Shown piece after piece: positions 1 through 7,269 of a DNA stretch of 10,895 bases (the stretch's first letter is position 1; every line of letters begins with the position of its first letter). The notes under the pieces are model-generated. The model saw nothing but the letters and a program-made list of their open reading frames with translations, was not told the origin of the DNA and searched no databases. The DNA lies in contig JAVVTJ010000038.1 of the NCBI GenBank assembly GCA_036653755.1, positions 1 through 10,895 on the forward strand, read 5' to 3'. Position numbers and translations under genes: made by a program. Source of the stretch: RGIG5057 sp036653755 (GTDB lineage: Bacteria; Bacillota; Clostridia; TANB77; CAG-465).

Positions 1-55
1 TAGGTAGTGTGGAATTTTAGTTTACTATAAAAGTACAAAACTTTTACACTACCTA
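1..55. repeat. Hairpin with 10-bp arms; possible right end of an insertion sequence
   Basis: TAGGTAGTGT (1-10) is the exact inverted complement of ACACTACCTA (46-55). An inner hairpin AAAAGT (29-34) / ACTTTT (40-45) sits directly inside the right arm. The bottom strand of 42-54 reads AGGTAGTGTAAAA, which recurs on the top strand at 10843-10855. GTGTAAAAGT-like ends are typical of IS256-family elements, so this may be the right end of an element lying to the left; that is inference. Just after it, 56-76 reads Glu-Ser-Gly-Asp-Glu-Lys-stop, with the TAA overlapping the natB ATG. This looks like the last codons of an upstream natA cut off by the insertion. A simple transcriptional hairpin is the alternative. 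Confidence 0.5.
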
Positions 56-75
56 GAAAGTGGGGATGAAAAATA

Positions 76-1324
76 ATGAATTTTAAACATATTTGGATAG
101 TATTTAAAAAAGAAATGAAAGATACATTTAGAGATAAAAAATCCGTTATGACTAATATATTATTACCACTTGTTATGATACCACTAATGTATTTTGCTAT
201 GAATTTAATGATTAAAAATACAAAAAAAGATGTAGAAGAAAATATGAAGATAGGTTTAATCAATAATCAAAATATATCTATGTCAGAAGAATTTACTAAA
301 AAAAATATAATTGGTGAAGATAAAATAGAAGTTTTAAAATTTGAAAATATAGAAGTAGCAAATAAATCAATTATGGATGGCAAAGTAAATTGTTTAGTTC
401 TATACGAAGATAATTTTTTTGATAATTTATCAAAAGGAATAACATCTGGAATTAAATTAAAGTATAATTCAACAAAGAATTCTTCACAAACTGGTATGCA
501 AATGGTAAAATCTAAAATAATGATGTTAAATTCTTTTTTGGCAAGTCAAAAATTAATTGAACTTAATATATCACCTGAAATATTAAGTTTAATATCTACT
601 AATGAAGAAGATGCATATATAGAAGTAAGTTCAAATGGAAAATCAGCTGATAATTTTTTAATGATGCTTATACCAATGTATTTAGTAACAATAGTTGTAA
701 CAGCTGGTATGCCACTTGCAATCGATTTGTTTGCAGGAGAACGTGAACGTAATACTTTTGAAGCTTTACTTTCAACAAAAGCTAATAGATTATCAATATT
801 ACTTGGAAAATATATGTCAGTTTTAGTATTTTCAATTATAGCGATTATAACATCATTTATTGGATTAATACTAGGCGTTGCATTAAATCCTGAAATGTTT
901 TCAAATAGTGTAAGTACTTCAACTGGAATATTACAAACACTTAGTTCTTTAAATATTCCAATAGGAGCATTTATATTAGCACTTTTATCAGCTGTAACAC
1001 TTGCTATGGTATTTGGTGGAATACAAATAGCAGTAAGTACATATGCTAAAACTTTAAAAGAAGCACAAACATATTTATCATATATGATGTTACCTGCAAT
1101 GATACCAGCATTTATGACTATGTTTATGGGTGCAGGAGATATGCAATTTTATATGACATGTATACCAATATTTAATACCATAGCTTCACTTAAAATGGTG
1201 CTTCGGTGGTGTTATAAACTATGGATTTTTGACAATGAGTGTTATTGTAAACATAGTATTTATGTGTATAGTTACGTTTATTGTTATTCGTATGTTTAAT
1301 AATGAAAAGATAGTTATAAAATAA
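76..1324 (+). CDS. natB: NatB-like ABC-2 type permease (sodium/drug export family), frameshifted near the 3' end
   Basis: This is a membrane subunit of an ABC exporter of the NatB/ABC-2 family; NatAB pairs export Na+ or toxic compounds. A first helix lies at about residues 24-45 and is followed by a large extracytoplasmic loop (about 46-205). Then comes the family motif with GERERNTFEALL on the cytoplasmic side and several more helices. In the literal reading frame the protein ends at 1299 (407 aa) with an aberrant tail rich in Trp, Cys and Tyr. Removing one C at 1204 (CTT C GGT GGT) restores a normal last hydrophobic helix, then FNNEKIVIK and a TAA at 1322-1324, giving 415 aa. The start overlaps a TAA at 74-76, as expected if natA once lay upstream; no ATPase gene is left next to it here. 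The substrate cannot be read from the sequence. Confidence 0.8.
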
Positions 1325-1329
1325 AATTA

Positions 1330-1376
1330 AATAACAAAGTTTAAGAATTATTCTTGACTTTGTTATTCTTTTCTTA
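1330..1376 (+). terminator. Intrinsic terminator after natB
   Basis: AATAACAAAGT (1330-1340) pairs perfectly with ACTTTGTTATT (1357-1367), with a smaller AAGAA/TTCTT stem nested in the loop. A T-rich tail follows (CTTTTCTT). It starts six bases after the restored natB stop at 1324, which supports 1324 as the ancestral gene end. Confidence 0.85.
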
Positions 1377-1459
1377 TATATGAATTTTACAAAAAAGTGT
1401 TGCACTTGAAAGTGGAATCTTTAAAATTATAAATTATTAAGCTTTTTATTGAAAATAGC

Positions 1460-1488
1460 TTGACAAAAGTTTGTATTTATCATAAAAT
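1460..1488 (+). promoter_or_regulatory. Sigma-A promoter of the ART-like gene
   Basis: A perfect -35 box TTGACA (1460-1465), a 17-base spacer and the -10 box TAAAAT (1483-1488) are present. The predicted start near 1495 leaves a leader of about 87 bases before the ATG at 1582. I see no convincing riboswitch or strong hairpin in that leader. Confidence 0.75.
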
Positions 1489-1581
1489 TATTACATTAGA
1501 GATGTGTGTTGGCATAAATTTTAAAAACAATGTTAAAAGTATAAGTTTGATAAATTAAAATAATAATTTGGAGTTGTATAA

Positions 1582-2292
1582 ATGAATGATATTAAAATAA
1601 AATCAATAAATATAAGTGATATTAACCTTGATAATGTTTATTTACATTATACAAATTTAGATAATTTAGATAATATTACTAAAAAAGGTTTAGAACCAAG
1701 AATTGGTATGAATTCTAAAATAGTTGAAAAAAACAAAAAAATATTTTTTTCGATGGGGGATAAAGGTGCTTTAACTATAATGGATGTTTGGCTTAAGTGG
1801 CTTATTGGAAAACCAAAATGGAATCTAATTTATTGGATTGGAGCTTATTTATTAAAAATTAAATTTTTTCCTAAAATTATTCATGAAGTTATAATTAGTA
1901 ATAATGAAAAGAGTAAAAATAAATGTAATTGGGCATACAGAAAATTAAAAAGCATTTTAGATAGTAGTATGTATTTAGTACTGAATTTAGAAGAAAATCT
2001 AGATTTTAGTTTTAATGATATAGATGAAGTAAAGAAATTGTCTAATTATCCTATAAATATTATTAAGGATATGTATGCATATGATAGTGATATTCTTAAT
2101 GATAAAATGGAATATTGGAATATGCATACTTTTGTAAATAAAAAGATAGAAACAGAAAAAATTTTAGTACTTAAACATAATGATAGCTTAAAAGCTAGTG
2201 AAATAGTAAAATATTTGATTGAACAAAATATTAAATATGTGAAAAAAAATTGTAAAAGATTATACGAATATTATATATACACAAAAAATTGA
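1582..2292 (+). CDS. Uncharacterised protein with ADP-ribosyltransferase-like N-terminal pattern
   Basis: This gene encodes 236 aa, is probably cytoplasmic, and is transcribed alone. GGAG at 1570-1573 lies 8 bases before the ATG. The N-terminus has the arrangement LHYT (residues 21-24), NLxxI (28-32), GLEPRIG (36-42) and then IFFS (54-57). This resembles the His-x-Thr ... GL ... pattern at the NAD-binding start of several ART-fold families such as DarT/KptA-like proteins. A second conserved-looking block, WNMHT (179-183), is followed by an acidic ETEK (190-193) where an ART-type glutamate could lie. No signal peptide or clear transmembrane helix is apparent, although residues 72-95 are hydrophobic and Trp-rich. 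No antitoxin-like gene is adjacent. The ART assignment rests on motif appearance only; it could be an unrelated family. Confidence 0.6.
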   Translation: MNDIKIKSINISDINLDNVYLHYTNLDNLDNITKKGLEPRIGMNSKIVEKNKKIFFSMGDKGALTIMDVWLKWLIGKPKWNLIYWIGAYLLKIKFFPKIIHEVIISNNEKSKNKCNWAYRKLKSILDSSMYLVLNLEENLDFSFNDIDEVKKLSNYPINIIKDMYAYDSDILNDKMEYWNMHTFVNKKIETEKILVLKHNDSLKASEIVKYLIEQNIKYVKKNCKRLYEYYIYTKN

Positions 2293-2428
2293 CTTTAAAA
2301 TTAGATAATGTTATTTTATAAAAAAATTGAAAAAAGCATTTCATTTTAAGTTTGAAAATTAATTTTTTATATTCATATATAATAGGTAATTAATTTGTAT
2401 TATTTATATATTACTTTTATAGTTATAC

Positions 2429-2457
2429 TTGAATATTTTTAAAAAATGTTGTAATAT
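2429..2457 (+). promoter_or_regulatory. Possible promoter of the CDF/ABC operon
   Basis: TTGAAT (2429-2434), a 17-base spacer and TAATAT (2452-2457) form a weak sigma-A-like pair. The implied transcript start (about 2464) lies only some 9 bases before the ATG at 2473, unusually close, so the true promoter may be further upstream in the A+T-rich 2293-2430 stretch. I see no operator-like palindrome. Confidence 0.3.
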
Positions 2458-2472
2458 AGTAATGGTGATTAA

Positions 2473-3366
2473 ATGAAAAAAAATAATATGTTACTTGCTT
2501 TTGTTTTAAATGTATCTTTTACAATAATTGAAATAATTGGTGGAATTTTAACAAATAGTATATCAATTATATCTGATGCTATACATGATTTTTCTGATAG
2601 TATATCTATTGGTATAGCACTTGTTTTAGAAAAAATTTCTAAGAAAAAACCTAATAAAAAATATACATATGGATATCTTAGATATTCGATACTTGGTGCT
2701 TTGATTAATTTATGTGTTTTAACTATTGGAACTACAATAGTTATATATAATGCTATACCTAGATTATTAAATACGGAAGTAGTTAATTATAAAGGAATGA
2801 TATTACTTGCTATTTTAGGTGTTTTAGTTAATGGTATTGGTGCATTTAAAACTATTAAATCTAGTAATTTAAGTGAGAAGGTTATAAGTTTACATTTGTT
2901 AGAAGATGTTTTAACTTGGGTTGCTGTTTTAGTTGTAAGTATTGTAATGAATTTTACAAATTTTTATATTTTAGATCCAATATTATCTTTAGGTATTAGT
3001 GTTATAATTCTATTTAATGTTTTTAAAAATTTTAAAAAAGTTTTTGACATATTTTTAGAAAAAGTTCCTTTAAATATTGATATTGATAAAATAAAAAATG
3101 AAATTGTAGATAATGATAAAATTATTGATTTACATCATATTCATATATGGACTATGAATGGTAGTAATAATTATATGACAGCCCATTTAAAAGTAAATAA
3201 GAGTTTAAATAATGATGAAATATTAGTTATAAAAAAAGACGTAAAGCATAAATTAAGTCATATGAATATAGGACATGTTACTTTAGAAATTGAAATAAAT
3301 GAAGAATGTGATGATAATGAATGTAATGTAGAATTTGACGAAAATTCATTACATCATCATCATTAA
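2473..3366 (+). CDS. Cation diffusion facilitator (CDF) family metal exporter
   Basis: This is a proton-driven exporter of Zn2+ or similar divalent ions across the cytoplasmic membrane. At 297 aa it has normal length for the CzcD/ZitB-like group. Six helices occupy about residues 7-185. The transport-site pairs are intact: H38 and D42 in helix 2 (DAIHDFSD) and H141 and D145 in helix 5 (HLLED). H-to-D at both sites is typical of zinc-preferring members. The cytoplasmic C-terminal domain carries HHIHIW (221-226). The tail is acidic and Cys-containing and ends in four His residues, a likely extra metal ligand. Its stop lies 19 bases before the next gene, so it probably heads the operon. Metal choice is inferred from the family. 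Confidence 0.9.
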   Translation: MKKNNMLLAFVLNVSFTIIEIIGGILTNSISIISDAIHDFSDSISIGIALVLEKISKKKPNKKYTYGYLRYSILGALINLCVLTIGTTIVIYNAIPRLLNTEVVNYKGMILLAILGVLVNGIGAFKTIKSSNLSEKVISLHLLEDVLTWVAVLVVSIVMNFTNFYILDPILSLGISVIILFNVFKNFKKVFDIFLEKVPLNIDIDKIKNEIVDNDKIIDLHHIHIWTMNGSNNYMTAHLKVNKSLNNDEILVIKKDVKHKLSHMNIGHVTLEIEINEECDDNECNVEFDENSLHHHH

Positions 3367-3370
3367 ATAG

Positions 3371-3377
3371 AAGGAGG
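3371..3377 (+). promoter_or_regulatory. Ribosome binding site fixing a TTG start
   Basis: AAGGAGG lies 8 bases before TTG at 3386. This spacing makes TTG the initiator of the 205-residue gene. Confidence 0.85.
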
Positions 3378-3385
3378 AATAAATT

Positions 3386-4003
3386 TTGAGAAAAATAAAC
3401 TTAGGAATTGTGCTTAGTATAATTGTACTTGTAGTTTTAACTGGTTATTTAGCTACAGTTGAAATATCAAGAAATGATGATAAAAAAGAAATATTTAGTA
3501 TTTGTAAAGAGTATATTGAAGATAATACCAAATATTCAATGTTAGAGGAACAATACAGAACTATTGATAAAACTATTACTGATGATGAATTTAATAAATA
3601 TTTAAAATTAAGTAAAGAAAAAATAGATAGTTATTTGTTAGATGATAAGGATATGATTGATATAAAAAATAAATCTATTGAAGATAAGTTGAAAGATCAG
3701 ATTATAAATAAAAGGGTTATAACTAAATTTACTAAAACTGATTTTAAAGAAAAAGGTTATGTTTTTGATGGAGATATAGTTGTTGTAACTATTGAAAGTT
3801 ATGCAAAAATTGAAGAAAAAGTTAAAGGAACAAAATATATAGATGAATTAGGTGCTCAAAAAGTTAATATAAATGATGATAAAAAAGAAAACCCTTTAAT
3901 TGATATTATAACTTTAAAAAAAGTTGATAATAAATACAAGATAATGTATGATGTTTTAACTAAACCAATGGAGATGGATATGGATATGGTGACAAAATGG
4001 TAG
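3386..4003 (+). CDS. Membrane-anchored extracytoplasmic protein of unknown function in an ABC transporter operon
   Basis: This gene encodes 205 aa and starts at TTG behind a consensus ribosome binding site. Residues 5-23 form one hydrophobic helix (LGIVLSIIVLVVLTGYLAT) preceded by Arg-Lys, which fits an uncleaved signal anchor. There is no lipobox Cys. The remaining 180 residues are hydrophilic and Lys/Asp-rich, with predicted helices at about 30-110 and a beta-rich second half (about 110-195), ending in a Met-Asp repeat. The last 7 bases overlap the ATG of the ABC ATPase gene (3997), so the two are probably translationally coupled. A single-pass accessory protein made with an ABC-2 exporter could be an immunity, sensing or substrate-capture partner; that is context only. 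I do not recognise the family. Confidence 0.75.
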   Translation: MRKINLGIVLSIIVLVVLTGYLATVEISRNDDKKEIFSICKEYIEDNTKYSMLEEQYRTIDKTITDDEFNKYLKLSKEKIDSYLLDDKDMIDIKNKSIEDKLKDQIINKRVITKFTKTDFKEKGYVFDGDIVVVTIESYAKIEEKVKGTKYIDELGAQKVNINDDKKENPLIDIITLKKVDNKYKIMYDVLTKPMEMDMDMVTKW

Positions 4004-4885
4004 TATTAGAGATTAAAAATGTAAGTAAAAAGTTTTCAAGAAAAGAAATTATAAAAGATGTTTCTATAACAGTAAATGAAGGAGAAATATTTGGCTTTTT
4101 AGGGCCTAATGGTTCACGGTAAGACTACAACTATTAAAATGATTTTAGGCATGTTATATATTGATTCTGGAAGTATTAAGATTAATTCATTTGATGTTAA
4201 AAATGATTTTGAAAAAGCTATTAAAAATGTTGGTGGAATAGTTGAATCTCCAGATTTATATGGATATATGTCAGGCCTTGATAATTTAAAATTATTTGCT
4301 AGAGTTCATAAAGTAAGTAATGAAAAAATTAATGAAATAGTAAAACTTGTTAATTTAGAGAGTAGAATTAAAGATAAAGTTTCTAAATATTCTTTAGGTA
4401 TGAAACAAAGATTAGGTCTTGCAGTTTCACTATTACATAACCCTAAATTACTTGTATTAGATGAACCAACTAATGGATTAGATCCTGCTGGTATGAAAGA
4501 GTTTAGAGATATATTTAAAAAGTTGTCTGCTAAAGGTGTTTCAATATTTATTTCTTCACATTTGTTATCTGAAATGCAAATGATGTGTGATAAAATAGCT
4601 GTTTTAGATAATGGCAAAATTGTTAAAATTGAAACATTAGATGATGCAATAAATAGTAATGAATCTTTTGAATATAGATTAGTTACTAGTGATAATAATA
4701 AATGTGTTAAGTTACTTAATTGTGAAGTTATTGATTCAAATGATAAATTTGTTGATATTAAACTTAATGAAGATCTAGATATTGCATCTGTTTTAGTTAA
4801 AGAAAATATAAGGATATATGAAATAGTTAAGAAGAATAATTTAGAGACTGCCTTTTTAAAGTTAACAAAGGAGAGTGGTAAGTAA
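3997..4885 (+). CDS. ABC transporter ATP-binding subunit, frameshifted inside Walker A
   Basis: This is the ATPase of a NatA/BcrA-type exporter, partner of the permease that follows. The true start is ATG 3997, with GGTGA at 3988-3992. The first 40 codons end in GPNGS, then an extra C at 4117 turns GGT AAG into CGG TAA and stops the frame at 4122. Skipping that C continues in the other frame to 4885 and gives 295 aa, a normal family length. Reconstructed motifs are Walker A GPNGSGKT (36-43), signature YSLGMKQ (131-137), Walker B LLVLDEP (151-157) and H-loop His188. The downstream frame opens only at 4109 without Walker A, so that fragment alone could not bind ATP normally. Every other motif is intact, which argues for a very recent mutation, a sequence error or recoding. 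The stop overlaps the permease start (TAATG). Confidence 0.9.
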
Positions 4886-6318
4886 TGATGTATATTAATG
4901 AAATTATAAAGATGTTAAAGAAAAAGTCAACAATAATTATATTATTACTTTCAATTTTATCTTTATTTGCATGTGTAGGTTTTGTTAAAATTACTGATAT
5001 GGATACTTTTTCTTCTAGTAATTATTTAGAATATAGAGCTCAAGAATATACTAATAAAATATCTGAAATTAAAGGTAATGATGAGATATCATTAAATACA
5101 AAAAAACAATATGAGAATATAATAAATTTACTTAATTATGCGAGTACTAATAAAGTTGATTTAAACGATCAAACATATTATATATCAAACTCAATTAATA
5201 GTATAATAAATGATACTCAAGCAATTCTTGTTTTAACTGATAAAAATGAAATTAAAAATATACAAAATAGAATAAATAAATATAATGAAGTAATAAATGA
5301 AAAAAGTTTTGATAAGTATGTTATTTGTTTACAAGATAATTTAAAAACTATTGAAAATGAAAATATTAAAAAGAATAAAGAATATGAGTTAGAAATTATA
5401 AAAAAATATGAAATAGGTAAAACTAATTTAAAAGAAGATTCTTGGAAAGCTTCATTATTATTACAAATATTATCTACAAATGAATCTTTAAATAGTAAAA
5501 TAGATTATAAAACACAAAAACCATTTACTTTTGAACAAATAAATGAATACAAAGATAATTTAAAAATAGCTGAATATAAACTAGAAAATAATATAAAAGA
5601 AGATATAGGACTTAATGGAACTCCTACAAATAAAAGATATATGTATAATGAAGTAGCTATAGGTTTTTCAATGAGTGTTATATGTATATTAATTATACTA
5701 TTATCAGCTTCAACTATATCGAGTGAAACTTCTAAAGGTACAATTAAGTTTTTAGTAATGCAACCTAAAAAAAGATATAAAATATTATTATCTAAAATAT
5801 TTGCTATAACAACATTGTTAATAGTATTTACTTTAATAATTTCAATATGTAATATAGTAGTTTCAAATATATTCTATAGTGCTTATGATGCTATTCCTTA
5901 TGTGTATATGAATAATGGATCTGTTTCATTAATTGATGGAAACTTATTTATATTTTTAAGATATGCAGTTATAGGTATTGAAGTATTTGTATATAGTATG
6001 ATTGGAATAATGTTATCAACACTTATAAGAAATACAGCTGTATCTACATCAATTACTATAGCTTTATACTTTGTAAGTGGAACTATAATGCAATTTGTTA
6101 ATATGTTTGTTACAAAAGATTTTGTTAAATATATACCATTTAATAATATAGATTTAACTAGTAAAATATTTGATAAACATAACTCTATGATTAATATGAT
6201 GTCATCAGAGTTTATGAATAATGTTACATTAAATTTTTCTTTAACAGTTATAGCAGTAACACTTATATTAATTATTATAACAACATTTGAATCATTTAAT
6301 AAAAGAGAAATAATGTAA
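4885..6318 (+). CDS. ABC-2 type permease with large extracytoplasmic loop
   Basis: This is the membrane subunit paired with the preceding ATPase: 477 aa with six predicted helices. Helix 1 (about residues 14-34) is followed by a loop of over 200 residues rich in Lys, Asn and Glu and probably largely helical. Five helices then run from about 255 to 468. The SSETSKGTIKFLVMQP segment after helix 2 is the usual ABC-2 cytoplasmic coupling motif (SxExxxGTxxxL). This shape is seen in bacitracin/lantibiotic-type and related exporters. ATG 4885 overlaps the ATPase TAA, and a second ATG follows at 4888; AAGGAGAG at 4868-4875 serves either. A strong terminator begins 5 bases after the stop, so this is the last gene of the operon. 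The substrate is unknown. Confidence 0.88.
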   Translation: MMYINEIIKMLKKKSTIIILLLSILSLFACVGFVKITDMDTFSSSNYLEYRAQEYTNKISEIKGNDEISLNTKKQYENIINLLNYASTNKVDLNDQTYYISNSINSIINDTQAILVLTDKNEIKNIQNRINKYNEVINEKSFDKYVICLQDNLKTIENENIKKNKEYELEIIKKYEIGKTNLKEDSWKASLLLQILSTNESLNSKIDYKTQKPFTFEQINEYKDNLKIAEYKLENNIKEDIGLNGTPTNKRYMYNEVAIGFSMSVICILIILLSASTISSETSKGTIKFLVMQPKKRYKILLSKIFAITTLLIVFTLIISICNIVVSNIFYSAYDAIPYVYMNNGSVSLIDGNLFIFLRYAVIGIEVFVYSMIGIMLSTLIRNTAVSTSITIALYFVSGTIMQFVNMFVTKDFVKYIPFNNIDLTSKIFDKHNSMINMMSSEFMNNVTLNFSLTVIAVTLILIIITTFESFNKREIM

Positions 6319-6322
6319 GAAT

Positions 6323-6358
6323 AAAACTACTAGATACAAAAATTTATCTAGTAGTTTT
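6323..6358 (+). terminator. Intrinsic terminator of the CDF/ABC operon
   Basis: A perfect 14-bp inverted repeat, AAAACTACTAGATA (6323-6336) and TATCTAGTAGTTTT (6345-6358), has an 8-base loop. The stem closes on A/T runs, so it could also act on the minus strand. Confidence 0.88.
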
Positions 6359-6404
6359 GTTATATAATAGGAAAGTATATATTTTTTTAAAAAACACTAG
6401 AGAT

Positions 6405-6598
6405 GGAATAAATTACAATAAACTTAAAATACCTATTATAGCAATAGGAGCTTAGCAGTAGTAGATTTAGAAACTATAACAAATAAAGCAATAGATAAAA
6501 GTAATTAATAAAACTATAGTGTTACTCCAAAAGAAATTGATGATGTTATTGATAAAATATTTGAAATAATTGCTAGTAGCATTAATAAGGTTATATGA
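6405..6598 (+). pseudogene. gpr: Remnant of spore protease gene gpr (GPR endopeptidase)
   Basis: GPR degrades small acid-soluble spore proteins at germination. The remnant keeps two landmarks of the family. KIPIIAIG (6426-6449) and then AVVDLETIT (6455-6481) match the conserved IPVIAIGVPTVVDAxTI block; two extra bases at 6453-6454 separate them and the Val-Pro-Thr is lost. VTPKEIDDVID (6521-6553) followed by IIASSINKVI and a TGA match the conserved C-terminus VTPKEVD...IAxGxN. Two in-frame TAA codons (6506-6511) lie between them, and about 50-60 residues of the normal protein are missing there. Everything upstream of the first block, including the N-terminal half and start, is absent or unrecognisable. 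The gene is non-functional. Confidence 0.75.
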
Positions 6599-6612
6599 AA
6601 AAATAAAAGCCT

Positions 6613-7070
6613 ATGTATTCATGCTTGACCCGTATTAAATATAAATTAAATATAAAAAGATATATTGAAAGTTTTACAGATAAGTATAAAGATATATTAA
6701 CAGTAAGTGAAGATAAATTAATATATGTAGGACATAATTCATATTATGGTGGAAAATAGCAAGTATGAAAGATAAACCATCTTGGGTAAATTATATAGAT
6801 GATCCAGATATAAAAAGTAATGGAGTAACGAATACAAGGTCGAGAATAGAGTTTTAAAAAAATATATATGATATGACAGTAAATATATGGAAATGGACAG
6901 TAGATATAGCTGGTAATATTAGTAATAATCAAAGAGCATACTGTAGTGGATGTATAGTAACAATAATATTAGTATTAGTATTAGTAGTGTCAATCCTGCT
7001 TCGTACCGTATTTCTATTGCTTTTACGGATAATAATAAAAACTGTAGTTTTCGCCCTTCACTATATATAA
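6613..7070 (+). pseudogene. Decayed gene, probable extracellular or surface protein fragments
   Basis: Several open stretches read as one broken protein. A frame with ATG 6613 gives 48 codons to TAG 6757, including DILTVSEDKLIYVG. A second frame from about 6753 reads KPSWVNYIDDPDIKSNG...RSRIEF, stops at TAA 6855-6857, and continues in the same frame with YDMTVNIWKWTVDIAGNISNN (6867-6929). A third frame (6956-7070) reads ISSVNPASYRISIAFTDNN and ends at TAA 7068. The D-x-AGN-x-S phrase and beta-rich composition resemble Ig-like repeats of Gram-positive surface proteins. The family is not recognised. Codons in the last piece (TCG, TAC, GCC, CAC) are richer in G+C than the surroundings. Confidence 0.45.
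6634..6655 (+). repeat. Tandem 11-bp duplication
   Basis: ATTAAATATAA occurs twice in direct succession (6634-6644 and 6645-6655) inside the decayed region. It is probably a slippage duplication. Confidence 0.6.
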
Positions 7071-7210
7071 AATAATTATTTGAGTGAATTAATTAAATAA
7101 TTTGTAGCACTGTTTGATAAAAATTATAATACTCTATGTTTTATATAATGCTGAAATTTTGTAACTAAAATAATATTTTACAAGTTTTTTATTAAATTTT
7201 AGTCATACTA
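7071..7210. other. A+T-rich spacer upstream of the acpP promoter
   Basis: I see no reading frame, strong hairpin or known RNA motif in this stretch. In Clostridia plsX commonly precedes acpP; no trace of it can be read here. Confidence 0.5.
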
Positions 7211-7239
7211 TTGACAATCGATAATAAATATAGGATAAT
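7211..7239 (+). promoter_or_regulatory. Sigma-A promoter of acpP
   Basis: Perfect TTGACA (7211-7216), a 17-base spacer and GATAAT (7234-7239) place the start near 7246, leaving a short leader before the ATG at 7270. I see no clear FapR-type palindrome. Confidence 0.8.
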
Positions 7240-7256
7240 ACTATTGTAGTTAAGAT

Positions 7257-7263
7257 GGAGGTG
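7257..7263 (+). promoter_or_regulatory. Ribosome binding site deciding the acpP start
   Basis: GGAGGTG ends 6 bases before ATG 7270. It overlaps the alternative ATG at 7255 (ATGGAGG), which therefore cannot use it. Confidence 0.85.
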
Positions 7264-7269
7264 TGCAAT

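Noticed and set aside
1190..1405. Minus-strand 71-codon frame
   Set aside because: It overlaps the natB 3' end and the terminator hairpin, has no binding site, and its composition is that of A+T-rich antisense.
3353..3364. CAT repeat at the CDF 3' end as a regulatory repeat
   Set aside because: It encodes the terminal four His residues of the exporter, so a metal-ligand explanation is sufficient.
4306..4617. Minus-strand 103-codon frame
   Set aside because: It is antisense to the conserved ATPase motifs, a shadow of a real gene.
6744..6932. Minus-strand 62-codon frame
   Set aside because: It lies opposite the decayed surface-like gene and consists of Tyr/Ile-rich translation of A+T-rich DNA.
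7255..7269. Earlier ATG for acpP
   Set aside because: It overlaps the GGAGGTG binding site that serves ATG 7270, and the usual 78-residue length fits the later start.
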